Origin: Plasmodium brasilianum
Lineage: Eukaryota; Apicomplexa; Aconoidasida; Haemosporida; Plasmodiidae
DNA length: 64,000 bases
Reading direction: 5' to 3'
NCBI RefSeq assembly: GCF_023973825.1
Contig: NC_090126.1
Location: 2,067,001 to 2,131,000 of the forward strand
Every line of letters starts with the position of its first letter. Position 1 is the first letter of the stretch. Position numbers and translations under genes: made by a program. Shown one piece after another: positions 20,855 to 33,429 of the stretch. The notes under the pieces were generated by a model, which was not told the origin of the DNA, made no database searches, and was given only the letters and a program-made list of their open reading frames with translations.

Positions 20855-23419
20855 CTGAATAAAAGTAAAAGGAATTAATTAATAAACGTTGTCCGTGTGC
20901 AGTACGTATACACAAATGTGTGAATGCATGAAATCTGAAAGGATGACAACATGCATTTATGAATGTATGTATACACGTTTGTTTATAATAAATATTCACA
21001 TATACGGAATGTATTGATCTTAAGTCCCCTATTATATAAAAAATAAGTTACTTTATGAAGAAGAAATGAAATTTTAGCTCACCACCCAACATTTAAACAG
21101 GTATAATAAGGAAAACATAAAAAATATAAAACTTCATTTATACAAACTGTTAGTTGTATCTAAAAAGTCAAAATTTGTAATTTATTATTGTACTATAGAA
21201 ATAATAAACCAATTTTATTTTCATGGATGTGTTAAAGGGATTTAACAAAAAGCCTCACATTTATTTATTTTAAATTTTGTATCTTAAAGGAAAGGTACAT
21301 TTAGAAATATTTCAAAAATACAAACAAACACATGTAAGAACAAAAGGACATGTGAGACATACCTTTTATCACAACAGTGGAGTAGCCATATGTGCATACA
21401 TGTATACTTGAATGCACTTTTTTTGTTCTATATTATTACTGCTTGTACGGTGTTATTTTGTATTCAATTATAAAAATGCGGCATATTTTATTTAAAAAAA
21501 AAAAAAAAAAAAAAGAAACAATATCAATAACAGTAACAGTAAGAGTAACATTAAATGAAACCATACGGAAACAATGTTGCAAATATTAACAAGCTATATT
21601 TTAAACTAAAAATGAATATAAAAAAAATAAAAAAAAAAGTGTAGTAGAGTTAGGAATTATATATTTATTCTTTTCTACCCAACAATTGCATATGGCTAAG
21701 TTTTGAGAAACTTCAAATTAATAGAATAACAGAACTACAACTCGAAGAAAATAAAGGAGCGACAGTAAAAAAAAAAAAACATCAGTTCTACAGACCGTGT
21801 TTTATGTAAAAATTTGTTGAATATATATTGTTTATAATAAAAAAAGGAGAGTAATTAAAATTCTACATTAATTCTTTATAACTTTAGAAAAAACTTTTTA
21901 TAACAAATATTTATTATATTTTTTTTTAAGTATACATTATTTGTTTACTTCTATTTTAAAACGAGCATTATATCACTCTTAGCTACGAGAAGTAATACTC
22001 GTATGTGTCATTTAAATTCGCTCCTTCCATTAATTGTATTATACTCTTCTTTTTTTATGTTATAATGCGTAGCAAGGAAATGCGAGTGTACATGTGAGAA
22101 ATATCAGAGGTAGTAGTACTGTACCATGCACATTCTACATATTTATTTTCATTTCACGTAAGTTGATTTTTTTTTAATTTATATAAAAATAAATTTAACA
22201 ATTTACAGATTAATTTATTCTGCTGGAAAGTATTTACACATGTGATACGATTTATATGTATAAACATATACATAATTTTGTAACATTAACAAAAACGTTT
22301 TACTTTATGTAACATAGATTTTTCTTCGTTATTTAAAAACATTTGCAGTTAAATAAATAATGCATAAAATATGAATAAGAGAAAATGTAAATTAAAAAAT
22401 AAAATATATATGCGCGTACCAAATGGAGAAAAAAAAAAATTTTACGTTGAAATAAGAACATTACAAAAAAAATCATGATTAAAATATGTACTAGTTCAGG
22501 TATACAATTATGCAAGTATATATAAATATATATTTATCATAAGTATATATATATATATATATGCATTACACCACAGTACAAACAACTCACCATATTATAT
22601 ATTACGTAATTCAAATATATAATAAACAAACGTAAGAACACATAATTGTTAAAGGAATATGGAATATGACAAAAAAATATAACCATAACCAATTTTTAAA
22701 ATTTCTAAAAAATATTTCTAAAGTTAAGAGATTTTGGGTAACTATTATTTGAAGTATCACCCTAACTTTTTTTTTTTTAATTAATCTATGAAAAATTGCC
22801 TAAAAATTAAATCAAAATTCGCAGCTTCAATTTATTATATAAAAATATAAATGTATATATATCTATATAATATATGTTTTATAGTATTTATAATAATTTT
22901 TAAAAAAAACTTCCATTTTTTTTTTTAAATTTTGTGCTTCACTTTTTTATTTAATAAAGACTTTAAAATTTTGAATAACACTATTTGCTAATAAACTGAT
23001 TTGTTTTGATACATAAATTTTTTATTTTTCCTAATTTTTTTATTTTTAATAAATTTTTAAAATTAAATTATTAAGAATGCAAAAAATAAATATTGTCATG
23101 CTGGTTACACAAATTTTGAAAATGACTGAATAATGAAAATTTTGAACAAAATTTTAACTAAAAAATATGATTCATCTGTGTACATATATATGCATAATAC
23201 ATATGCGTACACTTATATAACGAGATAAAAAATAAGAAAACGAAAAAAAGAAATATATATATTTACGCAAATTTTATGTATTATGTTTATATTTAATAAG
23301 TAAATTATTAAAATGGATGTTTTAATATGTATGTTTTGATATCTATATTTTTATATATATATTTTAATAAATATATGTATTTATATTATTTCGTATATTT
23401 TATTTCGTGAATTTTATTA

Positions 23420-23645
23420 TGTACAATTTATTACATACATTTTAATATGTACATTTTTCAGTAGGTACATTTTAATATGTATACCTTAAAACATACATTT
23501 TAATACGTATAATTAAATACGTACATTTTAATACATACATTTTAATACATACATTTTGATATGTACATTTTGATATGTACATTTTGATATGTACATTTTG
23601 ATATGTACATTTTGATATGTACACTTTAATACATACATTTTAACA
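23420..23645. repeat. 14-bp TACATTTTGATATG minisatellite
   Basis: Best copies lie in 23530-23630, where TACATTTTGATATG repeats about five times perfectly. Flanking copies are degenerate (TACATTTTAATACG and similar). It is 350-600 bp upstream of the rhomboid start. Confidence 0.85.
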
Positions 23646-24003
23646 TAAAAATTATATTTATTTCATAAATGGGAAAAATTTATTTGATGAAGTAAACATA
23701 AATGAAGAACATAGTTGTTATGGCCATTTCATTTTAATAAAATAGTAAAGGTGTTATAAGGAAATTAAATTTTTTTTTTTTCCCCCCTTATTTGTACGTT
23801 ACATAATTTTTATTAATTATATGTATTTAATGGAAAATAGACTGTGCACACCTTTTTACCATGTTGATGTATTTTATTTTAATTTTTTTTTGTGCAAATT
23901 TATGAAACCAAAATAAAAAAAAAATTTAGGTATACGAAAATAAAAAAAAAAATATACATATAGAGAAAAAGGTGTTATATATATATATGTATATAACTAA
24001 AGA

Positions 24004-24333
24004 ATGGAGGAAAAAGAGTCTGGTGCAAATGCAAAGGCATTTTTAGAATCAAAAGATAAGAGAGAAAAAATAGACGACGACGACGATGAGGACGATAAAA
24101 AGAAAGGAAGCACTGGAAAGATTAATGGAAACTCTAGTAACAACAACTATACCAATAGAAACGATGATGATAGTGAAAATGTAATAAAAAAGAATGAAAG
24201 AAAAAAAAACAAAAATTCGTTAAACAATAACGACGAGAAACGTAATAATGATAAAAATAACAAAAATAAGGGAGAACATACAGAAAATTCGCAAGAAAAA
24301 AAAAAAGGAAAGAAAAAGAAAGAAGCTGAACAA

Positions 24334-24365
<32 letters not shown>

Positions 24366-26754
24366 TGATGAAGACGATGAAGAAGAAGATGATGAAGACG
24401 ACCGAGCTTATGGTTATTCTGAAGAAGAAAAAGAACGTCGAAAGGATGAATTATTAAATTTAAACAGTAACAATACTGTAAAGTTTTACACGTCAGAGAA
24501 TGACAAAAGTAGGGTTAAAAATCATAGTGATAATTATTTAGAAAGAGGAAGATATAAATATAATTACATGAAAAGAGGAAAAAAATTTAAAACGAGCAGT
24601 ACATATGAAGAAATGTCATCAGATCATCATGAATATATGTCTTTAAAAGTAAGTTATAAAATTAACAAAAAAAGTCATTATGATAAATCAAAAAAAAGAT
24701 CGACTCTGTCTATGACAATGAATGATAAACATGAACGAACACTAAATAAAAGCAGTATATGTACAGATAATGCGAAGTTTTTAAATTTTTTAAATGATAA
24801 TGAAAAAGGTCCGTATTATTATAAAAATATTAAAAGATATAATTTTAGAAGAAGAAAACAGAAAAAAGCTAAAATAAAAAAAGAAAAGCATGATATGAAA
24901 GGAACATTAGATGAATATGTAGTAGATATTAAAGAGAAAAATAAAGATGAAGACATGTTTAGTAGTGAAAATATAACAAACGCTAAAAATTCTATAAAAC
25001 ATTTTCTTACGGACAGTAAAGAATTACATGTAAGTGATTTACAAGATGCAGAAAAAAGCGGGAAAATGAAAGATGAAAAGCGTCTAAAAGATTATTTAAG
25101 TACAAGTAAATTGGAAGGAAAATTTGTAAAACATTTAAGTAAAATTAAAAGCACCTTATGTTGTAATCGAAGATATTTTATATTTCGCAAAAAAACAATA
25201 AGAAAAAGGAAAGAAAAAATAATTATATTTTTAAATAATGATTGTACTGTTTCTAAAAATGGTCAATTTAACGATCATTTTTATAGAACTATTCATAAAA
25301 ATGATTTGGATAATTTAGAAGAAGAAAAAATATATCTTTATAATAATAAAGAAAATACATTAAAAAAAATGATTTATAGAATATTTCCGCAATTTTCCAT
25401 ATTCAGTTTAATTCTATATGTTACATTTATTCAATGGATAGTATTTATTCTACTTATATCTGTGAAGTCTGATATCTCTTTAACTCCTTCAAGTATTTAT
25501 ACTTTAAAAAATTAGAAAACAAACCCATGAGTCTTTGTACATGCGTGTGTATGCGCAAGCATATATATGCACACATAGGCTAATATTACATATATGGGTA
25601 TACATATTTATATGTGTATGTGTATTTTTATCCTTTTCCGCACACACATTTGTATTCGTATATACTTATGTATAAGGGGAGACGCAAATATCAATTTTAG
25701 TGTTATTTCCCTCCTTTTTTTTTATGTGTAGCGTAAAATAAGTCCATAAAATATGTGTGAGTGTGAACGAGCATATATTACTTAAAAATTTTTTTCTTTT
25801 TCCTCCTTTTAGATGATTCGTTAAAGAATTTTGGTAGTAATTTTCCACATAATATTTTTAAGAAGGCGGAGTTTTATCGCCTTTATACAGCCTTGTTTTT
25901 GCATTCAAATTTTAATCATATTTGTGCAAATACGTATGTTCAATTAACAGTTGGTTTCTTACTAGAATATCTCTATGGAACATATGTTGTTTTTTTAGTA
26001 TATGTATTTGCAGGTTAGGGAAAGAAAAATGAGAAATGAAAAGGATAAAACAAAAAAAGAAAGCACAATATGTTATTGAAAAATGGAAAATTTAGGCATG
26101 AATGTATATGAGGATATGATCATGAGCCTGCATATGGTACGTGTAACATACTTATTATTATATTTTAATTTTTTTTTTTTTTTTTTTTTTTTTGTAGGTA
26201 TATATGGAATAATACTGTCCTCTCCATTAACGTATTGCTATTCAACAACTGAAAGCAGTAGCAGCTCTGCCGGAATTATTGGAATATTTTTTTCCGAAAT
26301 TTTAATGATGACTAATTTTAATGTAGATAAAATTAGTATTAGTGTACATCTATTTTGTTTTTTTTTTCTTCTTTTATTTCTCAAATTCTCTTTAAACACA
26401 ATCAGTATTAATATTTATAGCCATTTTTTTGGTTTCCTGGGAGGTAATAATTTTTATGTATGTATTTTGTTGATGTGTGTATTTTTGTTTGTATTCATTC
26501 GTGTAATGTATATATATAGGCATCAATACGGATGTATATACATACGCTTATATACACACACATGCTGTATTGACAATTTTTTTTTCCCCGTTTCCGTAGG
26601 ATTTTTAATTGGCGTAATTTTAAAACGTAATCAATTGAAATACTTTTTGAAGAATAATTTATTAATTCAAATTTTATCCTTAGTGTTTCTTATAACAAGT
26701 TTAGGTGCTGCTATATATATATCAACATACGTTGTCCAAAAATGTCCAAATTAA
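24004..26754 (+). CDS. ROM8: Rhomboid-family intramembrane protease, ROM8 type
   Basis: Four exons, all joined in phase 1: 24004-25492, 25813-26013, 26198-26443 and 26600-26754, giving 696 aa. The first ~460 residues are a highly charged low-complexity cytoplasmic tail (Glu/Asp/Lys/Asn), unusual for rhomboids but typical of ROM8. A first membrane span follows (FSLILYVTFIQWIVFILLIS). Exon 2 carries FYRLYTALFLHSNFNHICAN, the rhomboid H(x4)H(x3)N loop and second span. Exon 3 carries the putative serine region SSSSSAGIIG. The exon 3/4 junction encodes SHFFGFLGG, matching the catalytic His motif HxxGxxxG. Exon 4 adds the last spans. The serine site lacks the canonical GxSG glycines. Substrate unknown. 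Confidence 0.9.
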
Positions 26755-28148
26755 ATTTTTTAAAGGAAATTAATTTTCATCCGATCCATTTAATTAAGAA
26801 AAACCAAAAAAAAAAAAAAAACTGATATAAATAGTGCATATAATATATATAATGGATACGGTTTAATTATACAAGTATTCTTTAATGTTAAAGATTTTTT
26901 TTTCCCCCCTCATAAATGCGTGTAATAACTCTTTCAAATTTTATATTATTTTTTAATGTACATATTATATATATTCATGTGTACTCATTATATAAGCATG
27001 ATATGTACCTAGGATAAAGATGTTTTTGTCTTTTTTTTTCCTTTTTTTTTTTTTTTTTTGTTTGAATAAAGGAAAAGATAAGTTTGTCTTGATTATATAT
27101 TTTTTCTTTTTTTTTGCCTACTATTAGATTAATGAATTAATAATACGCTTTTTTTTTATATATTTACATTTTTCAAAATAAAATAAGCTTTAATGTAAAC
27201 TTTTATATGTAATTTTTCATATTTAAAATTATGATTATTTATTTATTAAAAATATTTTTAATTCTTCCGGAAAAGTAGCGAATATGCATAAATATATATA
27301 TATATTTATTTAGAAACATATATAATTATTTAGAAAAAAACTACAGTATTATAAACTGAATAGATTTAGTATCATCCTCTTTTTTGTTAAAACTTGGGGC
27401 TATACTTATAAAGAAAAAGATAAAACAGTAAATTTTATATTTGCATATATTCCAGTTTTACCTTCATTATTATATAGTAACTTTATTATCCCCTCTTATT
27501 ATAATTCTTTAATAAAGCTATTCCAAAAATTGTGTTTGCTGGAAATAATTTTCATTTTATTATTAAGCATGAACAGATGGACTCAAATGGTTAGCCAACA
27601 AAATATTGTAATTAACGAAATAATTTAATTCTTGTGCCAAATGTAATAATTGTTATATATTGAGCTGTTTATATATATATATATGTACATATATTTATTT
27701 GTATATCTTTTTATTTATGCATATCCTCTCCCAAACAAATAAAATCACTCTATTTTGCAAGTATGCATCAACAAGGTACAGTGAATAATTCAAATAAGAT
27801 ATATTAACGAGGTCACAAGCAAAAATAAATGGACAAATAAAAGGAAGAAATATAAAAACAAATTTATATAATACAATGAAAAAAACAACAACAGTACTAT
27901 ACAAGAGAATAAACAACTGTGTGATCATGTGCCTACGTTTTATATATTTTAAAATATAAGTGTTATATATTTAAAACTGCTGTATTATCTTCAAATGGGT
28001 ATATAAACTTAATGATATAACGAATTATTATTGTTTTCAATGGGATAAGCCAAACGGTTATATAAGTTACCCCTCTTATTACATATAATAATACATATAA
28101 ATATATACATATATGCATATAATTATATACATATACATATACACATAG

Positions 28149-28198
<50 letters not shown>

Positions 28199-29878
28199 CA
28201 ATCATAAATGTATATACAAATGTCAAAAGCTATAAAATGTCTGATAATATGGATACGAAAAAAGAAATACCTCCTACTATTCTGTAAGTTTTTACTTTCA
28301 TTTATAATTGCTATTTTTACGTTCTCTATGCTATACATTTTCTTAATGATGGAAAATAATATATAAATAAGTGCATACATAAATACCCATATATACTATT
28401 CGTGCCATATTGCTTTTGCACAATTATCATACTGTTTTTATTAATAATACATACGTCCATTTCTTATTACACCTCATGTGACAACAAAAAAAAATTATAT
28501 TAAAAACTTACATAAATTTCCAGTCTTTGATTCTCGCCTTTTTTAATTTACTTATAATACCACATTTTTCTTCCTTATTCTATCTTGTAAATTATTTTAA
28601 AGGTATATATAACTACTCATAAAATATAATCGTTTTTAGTTCAATTGTTTAAGCATATATAGAACGCTGTTAAAAGATTTTAGTGCATAAATATTGGCAA
28701 TGCCTTGTAAGCAGTTGAAAGGATGAGGTGATGCAAAAATAGCATGTACACAAATTATTTTCTACTTGTAATATATATATATATATACCATTTAAGAAAA
28801 AATAAAACATTTAAAAAAGAAGTAAAAAAGGAAAAAGGGCTACTGAAAATTATTGGGATAATATATATTCATATTCTTATTCTTATTATATGCATATGTA
28901 TATACATATATGTTTATTCTGGAACTTGTTTTCTTTTTTCTTATATAAAAGACTAATGCTTTTGTAAATTTATATTTATAATTTTTTTTTTTTTTTTTTT
29001 TTTATTTGAATCAATGCATAAGATTATTATAGGTTATTATTTTACACTTAACGTGCTAATATCTTTATATTATATCAGCAGCTTAAACACATTTATTTAA
29101 AAAACATTTTCCCCCTAATTTATGTTTAATTCCTGTACAAGATTTCGCTAAAAATTATTCACTTATTTTTTTTCCTTTTATCTAACCTTCACGAATTATG
29201 TTTCCGATCCTTTATTTTTATTTTATTTTGCTTTATTTTGCGTTATTTTGTTTTAATTTATTTTATATTTTTTTATTTTTTTTTTAATTAAAATTATTTT
29301 ATTTTTTTTTTTTTAATTTTATGTTAATTTTTTGTGATTTGGTTCTAAAATAATAAATTATTTAGCAGATAAATTTTATAAATAAATAGAAAAATTTGCA
29401 TTTTTTACATTTATTTTTTGTTTTTTATATTTTTATTCCACAGAAGTTTATTTTTGCAGTTATGAATTTAGTTCTAATATAATTTTGAACTAAAAGCGAC
29501 TTTTAAAAGACAATATTTTCATACGTATATGAATTTATGAAATTTGTTTTTTTATCCTTTAGCACAGTTGCAAGGAAGCCGTTAATGGGGCTTTAATATA
29601 TTTCACTAATGTGTTACATGGATACATAATACGTGTAATAGTACGTGTGACAATACTTGCCATTATATATGTGTTTATACATACAGTAATATATATATGA
29701 TAGTACACGAGATAATACATATGATAATACCTAAGTAACAACCTGACAACAGAAGTACAACAGATATGTGTAATGCATGCACATTACACACGGTACACAC
29801 ATAAAACACACTGGAGACGCACGAAGCATATGCATACAAGCCCATGACATAATTTCTACAATATTTTTCTTAAATAAA
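26755..29878. other. Intergenic region, rhomboid to polytopic membrane protein
   Basis: About 3.1 kb of very AT-rich DNA with T-runs (27040-27060, 28981-29004), an uninterrupted (TA)n microsatellite at about 28149-28194, and TTTTATTTTG-type repeats at 29215-29300. No frame here is convincing. Confidence 0.6.
28149..28194. repeat. (TA)n microsatellite
   Basis: About 23 uninterrupted TA dinucleotides. Confidence 0.95.
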
Positions 29879-31101
29879 ATGTTTATTATAAAAAGTAACA
29901 TACTCAATGATAACACTTTGGACACGAGCGCAAAAAAAGAGCATACAAAAATTAATAAATTTTTAATTATATTGATTGTTATATTGAATGTACTAAGCCT
30001 TATATTTACATTAGTATTAGCTATAAAATTTTATCTTTGGTAATAAAAACGAATGTACGGTTACCTGTCACCAAACCGTGAATCATTATAGTTTATTTAT
30101 TTTTTTGACTTTTATTCATCATTTTTGTTCATTATACGTATTATTTATTTTTATCCTTCATTTTTTTTTTTCTTTTTTCATGTTATTTCCAGTTCATATA
30201 ATGTAACGGCATTCCTATTCCTTTTAACGCAAACATGCCTGTGGTCTTATTTAGCAATCTTAAATGTTTATGATCAGAAATATATTTTTTCGATCTCTTC
30301 GTTTTTGGGAATTCATTTATACACACAAGTATTTAAAAAATATTAATTTCTAAAACCACAACTAATGAATGTGCGTGCATATGTGGACGCACTTATGTAG
30401 ACATATGTACACACAAGTACAAACATGCATGCATATATATATATATATATATATATGTTTTTTATTTTATTTTATTTTTATTTTCTCGCCCTTTGTAGTG
30501 TTACCAAAACTGTGACAAGCTATTCTTATCAGATGAAATTCAAGAATATCATTTTATGTCAGTTGCTCTTTCGCACCTACCATTTCTTTACATTTGTTAT
30601 GACATTGTCATATTTCAGTATGATAGTGTTTTCATAAAAAGTAATAATACATTGATCTTTTGTTTAAGTTTTAACGAAATAGGAATATGCGTATATCTAT
30701 ATATAGATATATACATACGGTGCAAACATACATAGCATGCTTAATACACATAACAGAAATGAATACGTACTGCATTTATTGAATCCTTTAAATGAGTATG
30801 ATATTAACTGTTTGTATATTTTTATTGGAGTAATGCTACAACTTAAATGTACCTATTTTAATTTTTTTTTTTTTGAAGGCACACTAGATTATACTTATAA
30901 TGATAGTTCCTTAATAGTACTGAATTTTTTGAGAGGAATATTTTGCTCCTTATCAATAGCAATCATTTTTATCATTTCAATGGTCTTGAATATACAAAAC
31001 ACTTTTAGAACATATCCTATTCTCAAGCTATCGAATAGCAAAACAAAAAAATACCTTTGTAAAATTGAAGAAGGCCACAATTAAAATATATGCATACATA
31101 T

Positions 31102-31143
<42 letters not shown>

Positions 31144-32191
31144 GTGTTCATATACATACGTACATTTATATGAACACTTAGACACAGCGGTGCATTTATT
31201 TTCCCCTTTTTTTTTTTTTTTTTGCAGTATCTGTATTTTTGTTTTATCTGATCGATTCTCAATTAAGAATAGTTACATTTCTTTTTATCATAGAAACGTA
31301 TGAAGTTAACCCATTTAAAATATTTGTTTTTATATTCTCTCAGGTTCAAAAAAAAAAAAAAAAATTAAATAAAGTGAACACGCATATATGTGTACTAATA
31401 TTTTTGTATTTCGTTGAAATTTTTAATTCATTTTGTTTTAATTTATTTCATTACATTATAAATTGCTTCAATACATTTTAATATAATTCACTTTATTTTA
31501 CTTTGAATGCAGATTATGACAATATGTATATGTATAGCTTTTGATACGCACATTTTTAAAAATATAATTATTGGTATATCATCAATTCTGGTTTCCCCCT
31601 TATCCATTATTTTACTCTCAACAAATAGGTCAGAATGGAAAGTAGATATATCACTATAAACATAAATACGTGCGTATATATATATGTGAAATCTTATGTA
31701 TATATATACATATAAAGTACTTGTGTAAATTCACTATTTCTCTCTCTCTTATGTTCCTTTTTTTTTTTTTTTTTTAAATATGCAGAAATTACAGTAATGA
31801 AAGAGTGGTGAGACTTAGTAAATTACTGATAAATTTTCGTTTTTTTGAATTTTTTCTAATACTTTTTTACGGATCGTTATATTATGACGATGAAGTAGGA
31901 AACGCGTTCATATTATATATACAGTAAGTTAAAGTGTGCTAAGAGTTATTCGAAAGTTCTTATTTTTTCTGTGCAGTTCATCTGTTACGTTATGTTGTGT
32001 TATATTATTCTGTAATGTTTTATATTATATTAGTTTTTTTTTTTTTTTTTTTTTTTCACAGATTAATCAATTTAATATTGTTATTCTTTCTTATAATCAT
32101 TTATAAAAAGGTGTTGACATATAAAAGGAAATTTGACGAAAGCAGCGACGAGCTGAATGTAGATCTGTACAACAATATAAACGACAATTAG
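29879..32191 (+). CDS. Eight-exon polytopic membrane protein, unknown function
   Basis: Hand-built model with consistent phases: 29879-30039, 30193-30328, 30499-30640, 30879-31058, 31228-31343, 31513-31628, 31786-31923 and 32062-32191, giving 372 aa. All introns are GT-AG and most acceptors have long T tracts. The protein has about eight hydrophobic spans and a short hydrophilic N terminus, and ends in a Lys/Asp-rich tail (KRKFDESSDELNVDLYNNIN). Exons roughly track single membrane segments. The loop EIQEYHFMSVALSHLPFLYI faintly recalls the XK/XKR scramblase-like family (Glu and Pro before a helix), but I would not assign it. The exon 3 donor (GTAATA at 30641) was chosen because it restores phase; an alternative at GTGTTT would shorten that exon slightly. 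Confidence 0.8.
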
Positions 32192-32435
32192 ACGTTTCGG
32201 TCTATATATACATATATCTATATCTATATATATATATATATATATTTGAGTGTAAGCGTAATTATATACACAAATGCATGCTTCTACCAATGCATCTTTT
32301 GCTTTAAATAACGTTCTTGAAAGTATTAAACGTTTATCAGTATAAAACGTTTAAATAATTCATTTTTTTATTTTTTTTTTGAAAAAACTAATATTGTATG
32401 TTAAGTTATAATTCTTTCTTTTTTTGTCCATAATT

Positions 32436-33398
32436 TTATTTATATAATAATAATCTTGTCGTATTTAATACAGCCAAAACTGCATCATAATCAATATGTT
32501 CACCTAAAAAAATAAGAAAATTAAGTTTTCATATATATAGAAAACAACTGCATACCGTAGGTTTTTTTTTTTTTTTTTTTCTTCTATTTTTTACGTTGTA
32601 CATTTAAATTTGTTGAAAACCAGGGTGCAATAAACGTCTCCATCATTATTTCTTATATTTTTTTTATATGTTTCTAAATATTCTTCTAAATTACCAATAA
32701 CACATTTATTTACGCCTGAGGATAATGCATTAATTATTTATGCATATAAAGCTGTTTTATCATTGTTACTATTGTTGTTACTGCTGTAGTTACTGTTGTT
32801 ATTATTTTATTATTATTATCGTTATTATTATTACTATTATAATCACTATTACTAGCATTACTGTCATTATTTACATATTTTATTTTTACCTTCCTTGCTA
32901 CTACTATCCTCGGTATTATTTTTATTAATAGTAAAAGTCTAGCAAAACAGGAAAGGAAGAGAGAAAAGAAAATTATAGGCTTTAAAATGCAGAAATTAAA
33001 AAATATAATTTTAAATATTCAAATACTTCATATGCAAGGGAGGATATACAGTTAAACGTCATGATATCTAGATCCTTTTTTGTAACAATATTCAATAAGA
33101 TTTTCAATATCTGTCGTAGGAAAATTTACAATTATGTGTATTACGTGTATATATTAGTATTTATACACAATATTCGATTATAATAATTTTATTCCAGTCA
33201 CCTTTTCGCTATAACTCTTCAAATCAAACCATAATGGTTTGATTTTAACCGTCTGTGGAAAAGGTACGTTAAAATGAAATAAGTATGCTTATGTTTGGGT
33301 GTGCATACAAGGAGTGAAGTACGTATGCAGATATAAGTGCATATATATGGGTCTAATTTCTGATACCTGTTATAACATTTACAACTTTTCGTTCAATC

Positions 33399-33429
<31 letters not shown>

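Larger units (their letters stand above)
20190..24003. other. Long divergent intergenic region
   Basis: About 3.8 kb between the start codons of the J protein (-) and the rhomboid (+). It holds pyrimidine-rich DNA at 20200-20560, GAAAAA-type purine runs at 20560-20680, many A/T runs, a 14-bp minisatellite, and one possible small minus-strand exon at 20763-20854. I support no other gene. Confidence 0.55.
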
